Assembly: GCF_014356525.2 (NCBI RefSeq) | Contig: NC_052516.1 | Coordinates: forward strand, 28,677,973-28,741,972 | DNA length: 64,000 nucleotides | Direction of reading: 5' to 3' | DNA from: Nilaparvata lugens | Lineage: Eukaryota; Arthropoda; Insecta; Hemiptera; Delphacidae | Shown here: positions 11,370 to 22,195 of the stretch, piece by piece | How positions within the stretch are numbered: position 1 is the first letter of the stretch | Layout of the letters: each line of letters begins with the position of its first letter | Position numbers and translations under genes: made by a program | Notes under the pieces: model-generated | Told to the model about the DNA's origin: nothing | The model's input: the letters and a program-made list of their open reading frames with translations, nothing else | Databases searched by the model: none

Positions 11370-11546
11370 CCCAGCTACTTTAGTAGTTAGTTGGTAGCGA
11401 GGTAGCTGCTACTAAGCAACAAGAGTGACATAGGCAGCTTCTAGCAGCTACCACTAGAAGCTACAGTCTATATGTCACATTATTTGCTATTCAGTGGCAG
11501 CTGATAGAGTAGCAGCTGCTAAAGTAGCTTGGTGACACAGGCTTTA

Positions 11547-12300
11547 TAGCCTTATTGGATCTGAATAGCATGCAACTGCAATAATAATTATCTGTTTTGC
11601 TGGTTACTACAGAATGCTCTCAAGTTTTCTTCTGACAAAACCCTTGTACAAAAAAAAACCTATGAAATGCCTATGGGGATGGTTATAAAATGAATGAAAG
11701 TGAATGAGAATTTTTCAAGTGATAGTTGGTGTTATTATCAACAGACTGATAGCATAATTATTGAGTATCAAATTGTTTTTCAAGTTAAGGAAGTTATTAA
11801 CAATAGGCTAGCAAAGTTCTTATTTATTTTCATTTGTTTCTGAGGATGATGCCCACATAAGCTCTTAGCTTGTGCGTGGGTAATGGATGAGAGAGATGGA
11901 CACACAGCTTTAGGTGGGTTCCAAACCACCGGGAAGCGATTTTGGAACTCATAAATTGTATTAATTCAGAGGAGTTTGCCTAGCGGTCACCGTTACAACG
12001 AGAGTGGTAGGGCGCCGCCGCTTATCTAATCTCACCGATTAGAAGCGCCTCTACCAACTAGGACAATCTCTTCCCTAAGCTTTATTTTAAGCTTATAATT
12101 TTCTAAGCTAATATTGTTTTTGGTCCTTTACAGGTTGTCAATTTCCAGGAATGTGTTTTTACAACATGAATTCAACAAATTTTTGTTACAACATGATTTT
12201 AATAAGATGTGTGTCCAACTGTCCACAATCAAATTTTTCATCAAATTCCATTCATGAATAATCTTGAATTCACAGCTGATTATAGTTGAGGTACCCCTAC
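11547..12300. other. Intron segment with a GC-richer unexplained block
   Basis: This part of the transposon intron contains 11845-12075, noticeably GC-richer than its surroundings. It includes GTGCGTGGGTAATGG, TTCCAAACCACCGGGAAG and GCCTAGCGGTCACCG. It looks like part of another dispersed repeat. tRNA-promoter-like words occur but in the wrong order for a SINE. Not identified. Confidence 0.35.
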
Positions 12301-12307
12301 ATTAGAC

Positions 12308-14367
12308 ATGGACTATTTAAATTCTATATTTATGAATGTCTTCTCTATGGGTACCTTACTTAATCAGTTATTGGTTCAAGGTTATTTTATTGAATGGAAT
12401 TGGATGAAAAATTTGATCATGGACACACAGCTTGAGAGTTATCAAAATAATATTGGCCTAAAGCATAGTTCCTACTTTTACAAACAAACAAAAATAATTA
12501 CGAAAAGAAAAAGAAAGAAAGAAGAGAACAAAATAGACAAAGAAAATCAAGTATTAATTCAAGAAACCCAGACCTCCATAGAAAAGGGACCTAATGGCTT
12601 AGTTGAGGCAGAACATGATCCAGTTCAGGAAAACCCAGGAAGACAGAAAAGGAGAAGAAATAAAAAAGCTGTGCCCTCAGAATGGGAAGTGAACCGACAG
12701 AAACGGCTTCGTATGATGGGAAAGGAGTACATTGGATTCACTAGGAAGAAAGTTGGTGAGAAAATGGTTGTTCCAAAGTTTGCAATGCCAATAAGAAGAG
12801 GCATTGTGGTGAAATTTCTGAAGAAGATAGGAAGAGTATCTTTAAATCTTTCTGGGCCTTGTCATGGAATGAAAAGAAAACGTTTGTGAATTCATTTATC
12901 ACTAGAATAGTCCCAAAACGGAGTACTATAGCAGACCCTAGTAAGAGCAGGAGAAAAGGTACATTTTCATACTTTTTAAGACATAAAGGTGAGAATAAGG
13001 TAGTTTGTGAAAAGTTTTTTTAAACACTCTGGCTTTAAAAGAATGGATGGCACACAATTGGCTTGAAAAAGAAGATGATACTTTGACTGAAGAAGCTGAT
13101 GAAAACCTCGATCTTACCAATACTAGTATTGACAGTTCAAACAATGGTTCAAGACATGGACGAAGAAGTGAAAAGGAGGAGGTTATAGAGGAATGGTTTG
13201 ATAGTCTTCCACAAGTACCTTCACACTATTGTAGGAAGTCTTCCAAAAAATTATACCTTGAACCAGTTTGGGATTCTAAAAAAAACAATGTACAGTGAGT
13301 TTAAAAGATATGCAATGGCTAATCAAAAACCTTGGGGCAGTATAACATTATTTATGAATGTCTTTGGAAGGAAAAATCTATCTATATATGTTCCCAAGAA
13401 GGATCAATGCGATGTTTGCTCTTCTTTCAAAGCTGGGAACATTTCTAGGGAAACATTTGATAACCACCAAAAACAAAAAGAAAGGGCTAGAGAGGAAAAA
13501 GAACGAGATAAGCAACTAGCTATAGAAGAAGAATTATATTGTTTGACTGTAGACGTTGAGGCAGTAAAGCTGACACCTCTAACACGAGCTAGCGCTATGT
13601 ACTACAAAACAAAGCTTTGCTTGCATAATTACACTGTCTACAATCTTGCCACCAAACATTGCACATGCTACTGGTTCAACGAAGTTGAGGGAGACCTATC
13701 AGTCAATACTTTTGCTACATGCCTTATTGACTATCTAAAAGAACATTGCTTGAGTCCTATCCGCCCCATTGTCATTTATTCAGATGGTGCTACAAACCAA
13801 AACAGAAACCAAATATTGACTAATGCCCTGTTACATTTTGCAGTACAAAATGATGTACAAGTGACCCAAACGTTTTTAATAAAGGGGCAAACCCATATGG
13901 AGGGTGACTTTGTTCACACAAAAATTTAGGAAAAACTTAAGGGCAAAGAAGTGTATGTGCCTCATGAGTTTGTGAAATATAATCAGGAGGCTAGGCAGAA
14001 GCCTTTTCCTTACAACACAAAATACCTCACACACGATTTTTTCAAAGACTTTAGCAAATTATCCTACTACGATTCTATCAGACCAGGACGTACTAAAGGT
14101 GACCCTGTGGTTGTGGACATTCATTGCCTGCAATATGACCCAAAAGAAGTAAGGATTAAATACAAGCTCAACTTCGATGAAGAATTTCAAGATTTACCAA
14201 GGAGGCCAGCCAAAGTAGGGAAAGACATGCAACCTTCTCGGTTATTTAAGCATAGACTTCCTGTGACAGAGTCTAAATGGAAACATCTTCAGGACTTAAA
14301 AACTGTGATTCCCAGTGATTACCATCAGTTCTATGATTCTCTACCATATAAGAAGGACAGAGGATAA
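12308..14367 (+). pseudogene. Decayed transposase-like ORF, insect multi-copy orphan family
   Basis: This resembles a repetitive insect protein family that I know only as uncharacterised. Seen in order: a basic region (KRKRKKEENK near 12500); a Cys-containing stretch near 12775-13020 (VCNANKKRHCGEISEEDRKS) in another frame; SLPQVPSHYCRKSS near 13203-13245; the motif KKDQCDVC near 13395; then possible DDE/D-like motifs LTVDVEAVKL (13540s), IYSDGATNQNRN (13777-13810) and IKGQTHMEGDFVH (13880-13915). Breaks: a frame change near 12770, a T-run one base short near 13013-13021, an A-run one base long near 13278, and an in-frame TAG at 13927-13929. The last coding block (13951-14367) ends YHQFYDSLP. 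Two of the breaks are in homopolymers and could be assembly errors. The nonsense codon is less likely to be. Confidence 0.7.
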
Positions 14368-14822
14368 GAAGGACTCGTGTAGTTTGAGATCTAAAAACCT
14401 ACACATTTTTTTAAAATAATGCCTATCCTTGTCTTATCGTGCTCTATTTTCTATTTTAATTTTTTTTTTCAAAAAACAAGTGATTTTGTAATAGTAATGT
14501 TAGATCACTTTTCACGACTTTATAATATATTATGGTTTATTTGTCATATTATTAATCAATAATATTTTTTCTGCTAACATTCAATACCACGTATCTCAAG
14601 CAATATTGGGTTTTAATACCACGTAACTTAGGTTTTATTTATTATTCTTGCTAAATCATCAACATATAAAATGAAAGCTGCTTAAATCAAGCATGCTAGT
14701 TACATTGAATTGTTGTAAAATTGCATTGTGTATATATAACTGAAAATGTTTAGAGGAAACAGTTTTTTCATTGTTGTGAAAATTTACGATTTTGTAGATA
14801 CATGGTATTAGAGTTTAGCCGA

Positions 14823-15886
14823 TGAGCGGTGAGAATTATTGATCACCAGTTATTGAACCCTATGGTGATTCATTATATTTGGAGTATTCATGCATCTACT
14901 ACTGAGCTAGAGCTGTGGTCTGAACCCAGCATATTTGCGAGCCGGACGGCCTTAATTTTTTGCAAATTTATTTGCAAGCTAGGGATCTTAGCAATTGCTC
15001 CAGTATATATCAAATATACCGCACCACATAAGAATGTCACCCAACATGGATGGCAATATATTATCTCTCCACAAGATCCATGAAAATACGTCTATCAATT
15101 ACTTTTTTCGAATGTCTTCTGGTTGTGAGTCCTTATTCCATAGACTACATGAACCAATATTCTAGTATGCAGAATATAACACTTGAAACTGAAAAGTTAG
15201 GATTAGGCAACCCAATGATATTGTGAATTGATTACAGCTCTATAAGCAAATAGCTCTATAAAGCCTTATTTAATATCCATGATTCCTAGCTCCAAGTTTT
15301 GTTTTATACAATTACCGTGCTACCAAATTTATCCTAATAGGTTTGATAGCTTTCACCCATCACCTAAGGAAAGTTATCGGTTCCAAATATGCTAATATCT
15401 TGATAAATCATGAATGTATCTAATGCCTATGAATAATAACTCCAGTTCAGAGCAAATCAAATCATAATTTTCATGAAACTTTGGGCAATTTACACGAAAA
15501 TTTACTGAACAAAACCATATGACACTTAAACATAGAATCTTACAAGCTTAAATACTTATCTATTCATATTTGGCTCATTCATTGGCTACAAGCTTTCAAA
15601 ATTACACAACACATTAAACACAAATTTAGAACACAATAAAATTATTCAGATCTCAAATTAAAACATTTCAAATTTCAAATTTATAGAAAAATTTCAAGAT
15701 AGCTATAAAACACTTCTAGAAGCCAGCAGCCATCTTTTCATGAGAGAGAAAATGACGCCTAGAGCTTCAAAGCAAGACACATCATCGATTGTCAAACTCC
15801 AAAATTTTATTATAAGTTGCAACTATCAAAATTTATTATTCGCAATAAAACTTTATCTTTAAACTATTTGAACTTTTTTATTTAAC
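14823..15886. other. AT-rich spacer
   Basis: No convincing gene or element end was seen between the DNA transposon and the BEL/Pao element. Confidence 0.45.
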
Positions 15887-15892
15887 CTTTAT

Positions 15893-16338
15893 TGGTAATC
15901 CCGTCCTGTCCCCAAACCTATGGATTGGGGTACAGTTAAGATTTAATTCACAAAAACGTCGACAGCCCAAAAGCAAGTCTATTAATTTGCACTAACCTTG
16001 GAACTGGCAAGGGAGTGGACTGTATCTCGTGTGTAGAAGTTACTGCTAACGATATCCTGTCTTTATGCATAGGCCTATATGATATTGTACATATATCACG
16101 AAACAAACCGAGGTAATTGCGTTCAGCTCGAATGCCACGGAAACAGGAGAAACGGAATGAAACAATGTTGACTTTTCGAGCACGCTTCTTGAAGTGCTGG
16201 GTTGGAAGATAAACGGGGAGGATGAAGGAGGGGTGAGGAAGAGAGGTTATCTTGCCTCTTTGGAAGAGGGGGAAGGGGAGGAAAGCACAAACCAAATCAA
16301 CCTGCAATCAAGGCTGCCGATCCTCCGCGAATCCACCA
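15893..16338 (-). repeat. 3' LTR of BEL/Pao element
   Basis: 446-bp partner of 21744-22189 with scattered substitutions (about 17). On the minus strand it is preceded by a purine-rich tract. Confidence 0.93.
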
Positions 16339-16352
16339 TCTCCGCCCGCCTT
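16339..16352 (-). promoter_or_regulatory. Polypurine tract of BEL/Pao element
   Basis: The minus strand reads AAGGCGGGCGGAGA directly before the 3' LTR. A very similar tract precedes the putative LTR of the second BEL relic near 58830. Confidence 0.65.
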
Positions 16353-16506
16353 GGAATGCCCCATTTCCAAGAACATAAACTCAAAAAAAAACTAAAATTT
16401 AAAAGTAAAAGAAAAACAAAACAACATGCACTGAACGGTAGAAAAGGAAAAACGAAGGGAAAAAGAAATAGGAAAGGAAAACAGAAAACTTGGTGTGTGG
16501 ATTAAA

Positions 16507-19245
16507 CTAATAGGGAAGTATGGGGGCAAGTTTCCCAACTGGCCTAACATACTCACCAGAGTTAGTTTTCACGTGAGCTGAGCGCACAACACCCTTAGCA
16601 TCACTTATGATTTGGGTGACTCTACCTAACGGGTATGATAAGGGTGATGAATTGTCCTCTTTAATCCATACTAACTGCCCTACCTGAAGGTTTGTGTCAC
16701 TCTCAAACCACTTATTCTTCTGTTGAAGAGTGTGGAGGTATTCACTCTCCCACCTCTTCCACAATCTCTGAGTGAAGCGATTAACCTTTTCCCAACGAGA
16801 CAGTCTGTGCTCGTTGACATCACTCACATCAATTTCAGGAACCGCCAACAGAGGGCAATGAACAAGGAAATGTCCGGGAGTCAGCGCCTCATAGTCATCA
16901 GGAGATGAAGAGAGCGCATACAACGGTCTCGAATTGAGTTTCGCCTCAATTTTCACCAACAGAGTGGAAAGCTCAACGATAGTTAGGACCGAATTTCCCA
17001 CTTCACGAAACAAATGGAATTTCACATTTTTAATATTAGACTCACAGATTCCATTCATGAAAGGAGCATGTGGATTATTAAAACGAAATTGGATGCTTTT
17101 AGATGACATCGCATCACAGATGTTGGATTGATTTTCTGATGATCTGAGAAATTCAACAATTTCCTTAAATTGTCGCACAGCACCTTTGAAATTCGTTCCT
17201 TGATCACAGAATATTTCTTTAGGCAATCCACGCCTAGAAACAAAACGATGGAGAGTGTTAATAAACTCTTCTGATGAAAGACTTGTAAGCACCTCAATGT
17301 GACAAGCTTTTGTAGCCAGACAGACAAACAGTGCAAAGTATGCCTTGTACGTACGAGCTTTGGGCCGAATACTCTCTTTGACAGTGAAAGGACCAGCTAG
17401 ATCGACCGCAGCCTTCAGAAAGGGAGCACTGGGAACAACACGAGAGCTGGGAAGATCACCCATGACGGGAGCAACAGGAGTTGCATTGAATAAACGGCAA
17501 CGAGTACAATTGAAAATCACATTTCTGATAACACTGTGTGCTCCAACAATCCAAAAATAACGCTGAATTGCACGCACTATTCTTGGTCCAGCATGAAGAT
17601 GAGAAATATGATAATACTCAATGAGGAGTTTAGTAAAATGACTATCTTTATGTATCAAACAAGGATGCTTGGCTTCATATCCTAAAGCACTATTTACCAA
17701 TCTGCCACCAACACGAATCACACCATCACAATCTAAGAATACAGACAATTTTTGGAAACTCTTATCACAAGGTTTACCCTCTTTCAACAGGAAGCATTTC
17801 ACCGTAGATTCTGACAACACAACTCTCAAGAAGATACAAGCACAGATTCCTTTCTGCGATGCGTCAGAAAACCCAAGTATTTGACAAGAAAAAGCATCAC
17901 CATAAACGCATCGAGGAATTGAAATTGAACTTAGAGCAGGAAGCTCTCTCATCAGCTTGTTCCAGCATTCGTTGTAGTCAACAGGAATCGGCGTATCCCA
18001 ATCAATGTCAAACTTCCACAGCTCTTGTAAAAAACATTTCATTTTGAATATTACTGGAGCTATAGAACCGAGAGGGTCATACAGACGCGCGATAACGGAC
18101 AGAACAGTGCGCTTAGAGTTTTTCTTTTGAAACTCTGGAACGGAGACTTTAATATGAAAACAATCAGTAGTTGGGTTCCACATTATGCCAAGAACTTTCA
18201 CATTTGAATTAGGCTCATCACTGATAAGAAGTGGTACTTGAGTGTTTTCAGAACGAATCAAATCCAAGAACTCAGGAGAATTACTGCTCCATTTATTCAA
18301 CTTGATATGAACACAGTTTAGAAGATTACAAAGTTGTGATTTTATTTCACAGATTTCTTCCAACGAATTAGCACCTGTGAGAAAATTGTCGTTATATATA
18401 TCATCACGAATAGCTGCTGCTGCCAACAGAAATTTATCTCCTTCATCTTTCGCCAGTTGAATGAGAGCACGTTGAGCAAGAAAACCAGACGGTTTCAAAC
18501 CATATGTGATTGTTTTGAGCTCATAAACGACAATATCATCGGAAGGATCTTTATGAAACAATATGTGAAGGAAAGAACGATCTTCTTCATCAACGAGGAT
18601 AGCACGATACATTTTCGTAACATCACACGTGAATACGAATGAGTGAAGTCTGAATCTAGTTAACACATCACATATGTCATTTAACAATTTTGGACCTGAA
18701 TGAAGAACTTGATTCAACGAAATGTGACTCTTTTTAGCAGACCCATCAAATACAACACGAACCTTTGTTGTAGGTGATGACAGATTGAATACACAAAAAT
18801 AAGGAATAAAATATTTACCTGGTTTTTTAGCAACTTCCATATGATCCAAAAGAAGATACTCTTCCATAAATGATACACAATCAGATTTCAAACAAGCATC
18901 ACGCAGCATACGACGCTCCAACGACAGAAAACAATTTGAAGCAACATCATGAGATTCATGAAACTTGAGTTGATTAGTGTCAACTTTGAAAGGAAGACGA
19001 ACAACATATCTTCCTTCAGTATCACGCATGTGAGTTTCAGCAAAATGTTTCTCACAAAACTCATCATCGGGACTAGGAAATTTATGATTAGGAGTTTCTT
19101 CACTTTCCCAAAACTTATGAACCAAATTATTCAACGAGTTCTCAGAAGTGGGACACGTCATTAATGCAGTCAATGACTGATTAAAAAGACCGGAATGATT
19201 TGGAAATTCACCCAAAATAATGTCACCAAACACGGTAGGAATCAC
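16507..19245 (-). CDS. BEL/Pao RT, RNase H remnant, integrase and DUF5641
   Basis: A long open frame of 912 residues, with no true start because it continues a broken polyprotein. The RT contains VVFDGSAKK and TYGLKPSGFLAQRAL, but the catalytic box reads YNDN, in the block IYNDNFLTGA, where the family has Y-x-D-D. The second metal-binding Asp is therefore Asn. After GFSDASQKGICACI the RNase H domain breaks off and the protein passes in frame to the zinc-binding integrase N-terminus (IRVGGRLVNS ... FNCTRCRLF). Most of RNase H and the following linker are deleted. Integrase shows DLAGPF, CDQGTNFKGA and ICESNIKNVK for its D, D, E residues. The DUF5641 tail (LTPGHFLVH ... RVTQIISDAKGVVRSAHV) is complete. 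Confidence 0.9.
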   Translation of the reverse strand: MIPTVFGDIILGEFPNHSGLFNQSLTALMTCPTSENSLNNLVHKFWESEETPNHKFPSPDDEFCEKHFAETHMRDTEGRYVVRLPFKVDTNQLKFHESHDVASNCFLSLERRMLRDACLKSDCVSFMEEYLLLDHMEVAKKPGKYFIPYFCVFNLSSPTTKVRVVFDGSAKKSHISLNQVLHSGPKLLNDICDVLTRFRLHSFVFTCDVTKMYRAILVDEEDRSFLHILFHKDPSDDIVVYELKTITYGLKPSGFLAQRALIQLAKDEGDKFLLAAAAIRDDIYNDNFLTGANSLEEICEIKSQLCNLLNCVHIKLNKWSSNSPEFLDLIRSENTQVPLLISDEPNSNVKVLGIMWNPTTDCFHIKVSVPEFQKKNSKRTVLSVIARLYDPLGSIAPVIFKMKCFLQELWKFDIDWDTPIPVDYNECWNKLMRELPALSSISIPRCVYGDAFSCQILGFSDASQKGICACIFLRVVLSESTVKCFLLKEGKPCDKSFQKLSVFLDCDGVIRVGGRLVNSALGYEAKHPCLIHKDSHFTKLLIEYYHISHLHAGPRIVRAIQRYFWIVGAHSVIRNVIFNCTRCRLFNATPVAPVMGDLPSSRVVPSAPFLKAAVDLAGPFTVKESIRPKARTYKAYFALFVCLATKACHIEVLTSLSSEEFINTLHRFVSRRGLPKEIFCDQGTNFKGAVRQFKEIVEFLRSSENQSNICDAMSSKSIQFRFNNPHAPFMNGICESNIKNVKFHLFREVGNSVLTIVELSTLLVKIEAKLNSRPLYALSSSPDDYEALTPGHFLVHCPLLAVPEIDVSDVNEHRLSRWEKVNRFTQRLWKRWESEYLHTLQQKNKWFESDTNLQVGQLVWIKEDNSSPLSYPLGRVTQIISDAKGVVRSAHVKTNSGEYVRPVGKLAPILPY

Positions 19246-19308
19246 GCAAAACGAACACTCTTCACTAGATGAGACTTGACTATGATGACATAATATTTTG
19301 TTGAATAA

Positions 19309-20999
19309 CTAACATCCCAATAGAAGATCAACGGAACGTTGTTCATAGAACACAGGGTCAGCAAGGTTGAATTTTTTCAACTCATTTTGCACTTTCGAAC
19401 TGAGATAAATAGGGGGCAATGAACCAACTATTTTATCAATCACGTAAGCCTCAGCTTCTAGACGAGGGTGATTTGAGCCCTTAGGTTTCAACAAACATTT
19501 CACAACACCAGAAGAATTCCCTACACTCGAGGAATTCAAACCAAAGAAATTTTGATGACAATCATGAACAGATAAACCAAGTTTCATAACAAGATCTTTT
19601 GTGATGAAATTAGCAGTACTACCAGAATCAATCATTAAACGAACACCAATAAACAAACCAGATGAATTTTTAATAACTGCTTGAGCAGTACCTAGAACAA
19701 CACTCGTTTTAGGAATTAAACTAACAATTGATGACTTATCAATAACATTATCAGTGATACCACAATGCTTAGAAGAATTTGAATTCTCAACAACATTCAT
19801 AGTGCTATCAGTTTGAGTAATCGAATCAACGGATTTCGATTTCAAAGCAACTTTAGAGTTGTTATAAGTAGATTTCTGATAACGAGCAGGAGAATTCGAA
19901 CGGCTATTATCACTACTACGAGGATAATGAAGTAATTTATTATGCATACGACCACAATAACACAACGATTTAGACTTGCATTGGTTTACAGCGTGAAATT
20001 TGGAGAAACAATTGAAACAGACTCTCAATGATTTAATAAATTCATTCCTAGCTTTTGGATCTCTTTTCAAGAAAGCAGGACATTTGAATAACGAATGATT
20101 CGTTGAGTTGCAAATGAGCATTTTGTTTCAGCACTATCATTCAATTCACAAGTAACTGAGCTGCTTTTATTTCGAACGCTGTTATCAGCCTGAGTAGATA
20201 AGACAACCTTTTTCTGAAAAGACTTATTTTTCGGCTTTTCGATAGATTTTTGTTAATTAACAGACGGCACATCAGATGCAAATAATTGATAAGATCTAAC
20301 TCTCTTATTCACGAAATCAATCTGTTGACAAGAAGGAAAGCTCTTATCATCTACCTCGAGCTCAAACGATTCACGTGATATTTTGTCTAATTGACGAATA
20401 GCCAATGAGTACAAAATATAATCAGCCAAATCAGGAACTTTCAACGACTTCAGAGTGGTAATACTATCACCTACTTTAACAAGAAAATCTTGAAGCGATT
20501 GTAACGAAGGTTTAAATGGGATTGAACTAGTTTTCAAAATCTCATTTACGTAGTAGTTAGCTAGCACCCTATCACTTTCATAACGCTTGCATAGAGTTTT
20601 ACATGCCAAATCAAAATCACTACTCATCTGAAAAGATTTTACTACTCTGGCTGCTTCGCCTTTCAACAAATTATGCAAAATATGAGATTTATGAACAGGA
20701 GAATAATATTTATCATCCACAATCAATGATGAAAAGATATTTTTGAATCTAGGTCAGTCTGAAATATCAGAGCCATCAAACGGTTTTATTTCAGTTGGAG
20801 GTAATATCATGTTCAAACGGGGAGAATGAGAGGTTGAAGGTGAAGGTTCACTTTTTTCCTTCGGCTTCTCATTTTTAATTTGATTCAATTTATCACGAGC
20901 ATTTATTATTGCACAGGATAAATTATCAATAACGGTAAGTGATTGATATTCAGGTTCTTTAGTAGGTTCAACTTGAATAGATTTTTTTTTTTTTTGCAA
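19309..20999 (-). pseudogene. BEL/Pao gag and protease region, broken
   Basis: It would encode capsid and the maturation protease. An N-terminal piece (20754-20999, ending EIKPFDGSDISD) reaches an in-frame TGA where the family usually has Trp, and the same frame then continues into the DUF1759-like gag core (20253-20726; SHILHNLLKGEAARV, LCKRYES). A further stop and a frame change lie between 20253 and 20121. The 19309-20121 block has zinc-knuckle-like Cys/His residues (CFNCFSKFHAVNQC) and the aspartic protease site MIDSGST. A TAG at the end of that block is followed in the same frame by the RT polyprotein. Confidence 0.85.
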
Positions 21000-21729
21000 T
21001 ACAAATGAGACTAATATAATAACATTGGTAGATAAAATAATAAGGTAGTCCTTGTGCTATTTTTCTTCCAAATTTGTAGGTGACACAGTCCAAGATGAGG
21101 TTAGAATTTCACGTGTACAATTTTCACAAAATTCTAGTCCAAAATAAACATGAAAACTATAAATTTTGAATTTAAAAGGCTTGAATTAATAAATTGATTA
21201 GAAATATTCCACTCAATTACCACTTGTAACAAATAATATTGAGTTATTTAAGAAAATTTGGAACCATTGAAGAAACACAAACTTGTAAACACTCATTGAT
21301 AATTAATTGTAAATAAATAAATAATTGTAAATAATTCATTGATTTCATCTAAGAGTGCAGAATATTCTTTCACAGTATTTTCAATAGATATGCTTCTTAT
21401 CAAAAATTGAGATTGAATTTTAGGATCATTGATGTCCTTCAATGTCATATTATAATATGACATATGTCCTTCAATGTCATAACAAGTCATAAGCTTGTTG
21501 AACACGGCTAAACAAAGTTTCTTTCTTCTTCACACGAATAGTAAGCAAGGCTTGTGGGCTTGCCATTGTAACTAAGTAACTGATTAGATAAACAAGGAGA
21601 TTTGGAAAGGAACTTTGTAACTGGATTTAACATGGATATCAGTGCATGTATCAACAAGTAACTCTACTATTAACGAATTGAAATTTAAATTGAAAAATAA
21701 ATGTCTTGGAAATAGAACATATCCCAGGC

Positions 21730-21741
21730 CTGGTTGGACCA
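21730..21741 (-). promoter_or_regulatory. Primer-binding site of BEL/Pao element
   Basis: Two bases inside the 5' LTR the minus strand reads TGGTCCAACCAG, the form of a tRNA 3'-end complement. I cannot name the tRNA safely. Confidence 0.6.
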
Positions 21742-21743
21742 TG

Positions 21744-22189
21744 TGGTAATCCCGTCCTGTCCCCAAACCTATGGATTGGGGTACAGTTAAGATTTAATTC
21801 ACAAAAACGTCAACAGCCCAAAAGCAAGTCTATTAATTTGCACTAACCTTGGAACTGGCGAGGAAGTGGACTGTATCTCGTGTGTAGAAGCTACTGCTAA
21901 CGATAGCCTGTCTTTATGCATAGGCCTATATGATATTGTACATATATCACGAAACGAACCGAGGTAATTGTGTTTAGCTCGAACGCCACGGAAACAGGAG
22001 AAACGGAACGAAACAATGTTGACTTCTCGAGCACGCTTCTTGAAGTGCTGGGTTGGAAGATAAACGGGGAGGATGAAGGAGGGGGGAGGGAGAGAGGTTA
22101 TCTTGCCTCTTTGGGAGAGGGGAAAGGGGAGGAAAGCACAAACCAAATCAACCTGCAATCAAGGCTGCCAATCCTCCGCTAATCCACCA
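21744..22189 (-). repeat. 5' LTR of BEL/Pao element
   Basis: 446 bp. On the minus strand it starts TGGTGGATTAG and ends GATTACCA. It is paired with 15893-16338 and lies upstream of gag. Confidence 0.93.
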
Positions 22190-22195
22190 CTTTAT

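Larger units (their letters stand above)
6990..11543. mobile_element. 187-bp foldback MITE split by a copia insertion
   Basis: Ends AGCCTGTGTCA (6990-7000) and TGACACAGGCT (11533-11543) are perfect inverted repeats flanked by TTA on both sides (6987-6989 and 11544-11546). That fits a PIF/Harbinger-type target duplication. The two halves (6990-7007 and 11375-11543) rejoin into about 187 bp, largely self-complementary (AGCTACTTTAG near one end, CTAAAGTAGCT near the other). It lies in the intron of the surrounding transposon. Confidence 0.8.
6094..14822 (+). mobile_element. DNA transposon of unnamed superfamily, carrying nested insertions
   Basis: The ends share an imperfect inverted repeat: TCGGCTAAATTCTAATACCA on the left, and TCGGCTAAACTCTAATACCA on the reverse strand at the right, each followed by a GTATCT motif. 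Copies of an AATACCACGTATCT-like motif recur in both orientations at both flanks (near 6245, 6280, 6541, 14587 and 14615, with inverted copies near 6495 and 6750). They look like subterminal transposase-binding sites. Subtracting the internal MITE and copia element leaves about 4.2 kb. Inside is a spliced, decayed transposase-like gene. I could not find a convincing target-site duplication, so the outermost bases are uncertain. Confidence 0.7.
15893..22189 (-). mobile_element. BEL/Pao LTR retrotransposon, defective
   Basis: The element is 6297 bp on the minus strand, flanked by CTTTAT at 15887-15892 and 22190-22195. The LTRs are 446 bp each, TG...CA, and differ at about 17 positions by eye, so this copy is clearly older than the copia element. 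Coding order on the minus strand is gag (DUF1759 type), zinc knuckles, aspartic protease, RT, remnant RNase H, integrase, DUF5641. That is the BEL/Pao order. It carries nonsense codons, frameshifts, an RNase H deletion and an altered RT active site. Confidence 0.93.

Noticed and set aside
11900..11995. tRNA-derived SINE in the GC-richer block
   Set aside because: Words resembling the B box and A box occur, but in reversed order on this strand, and no tRNA cloverleaf could be drawn.
12134..12260. Exon 2 of the transposase-like gene directly after the acceptor at 12133
   Set aside because: Phase fits and it stays open for about 40 codons, but it ends in TAA before the recognisable coding part and its sequence is not protein-like, so I left the acceptor undecided.
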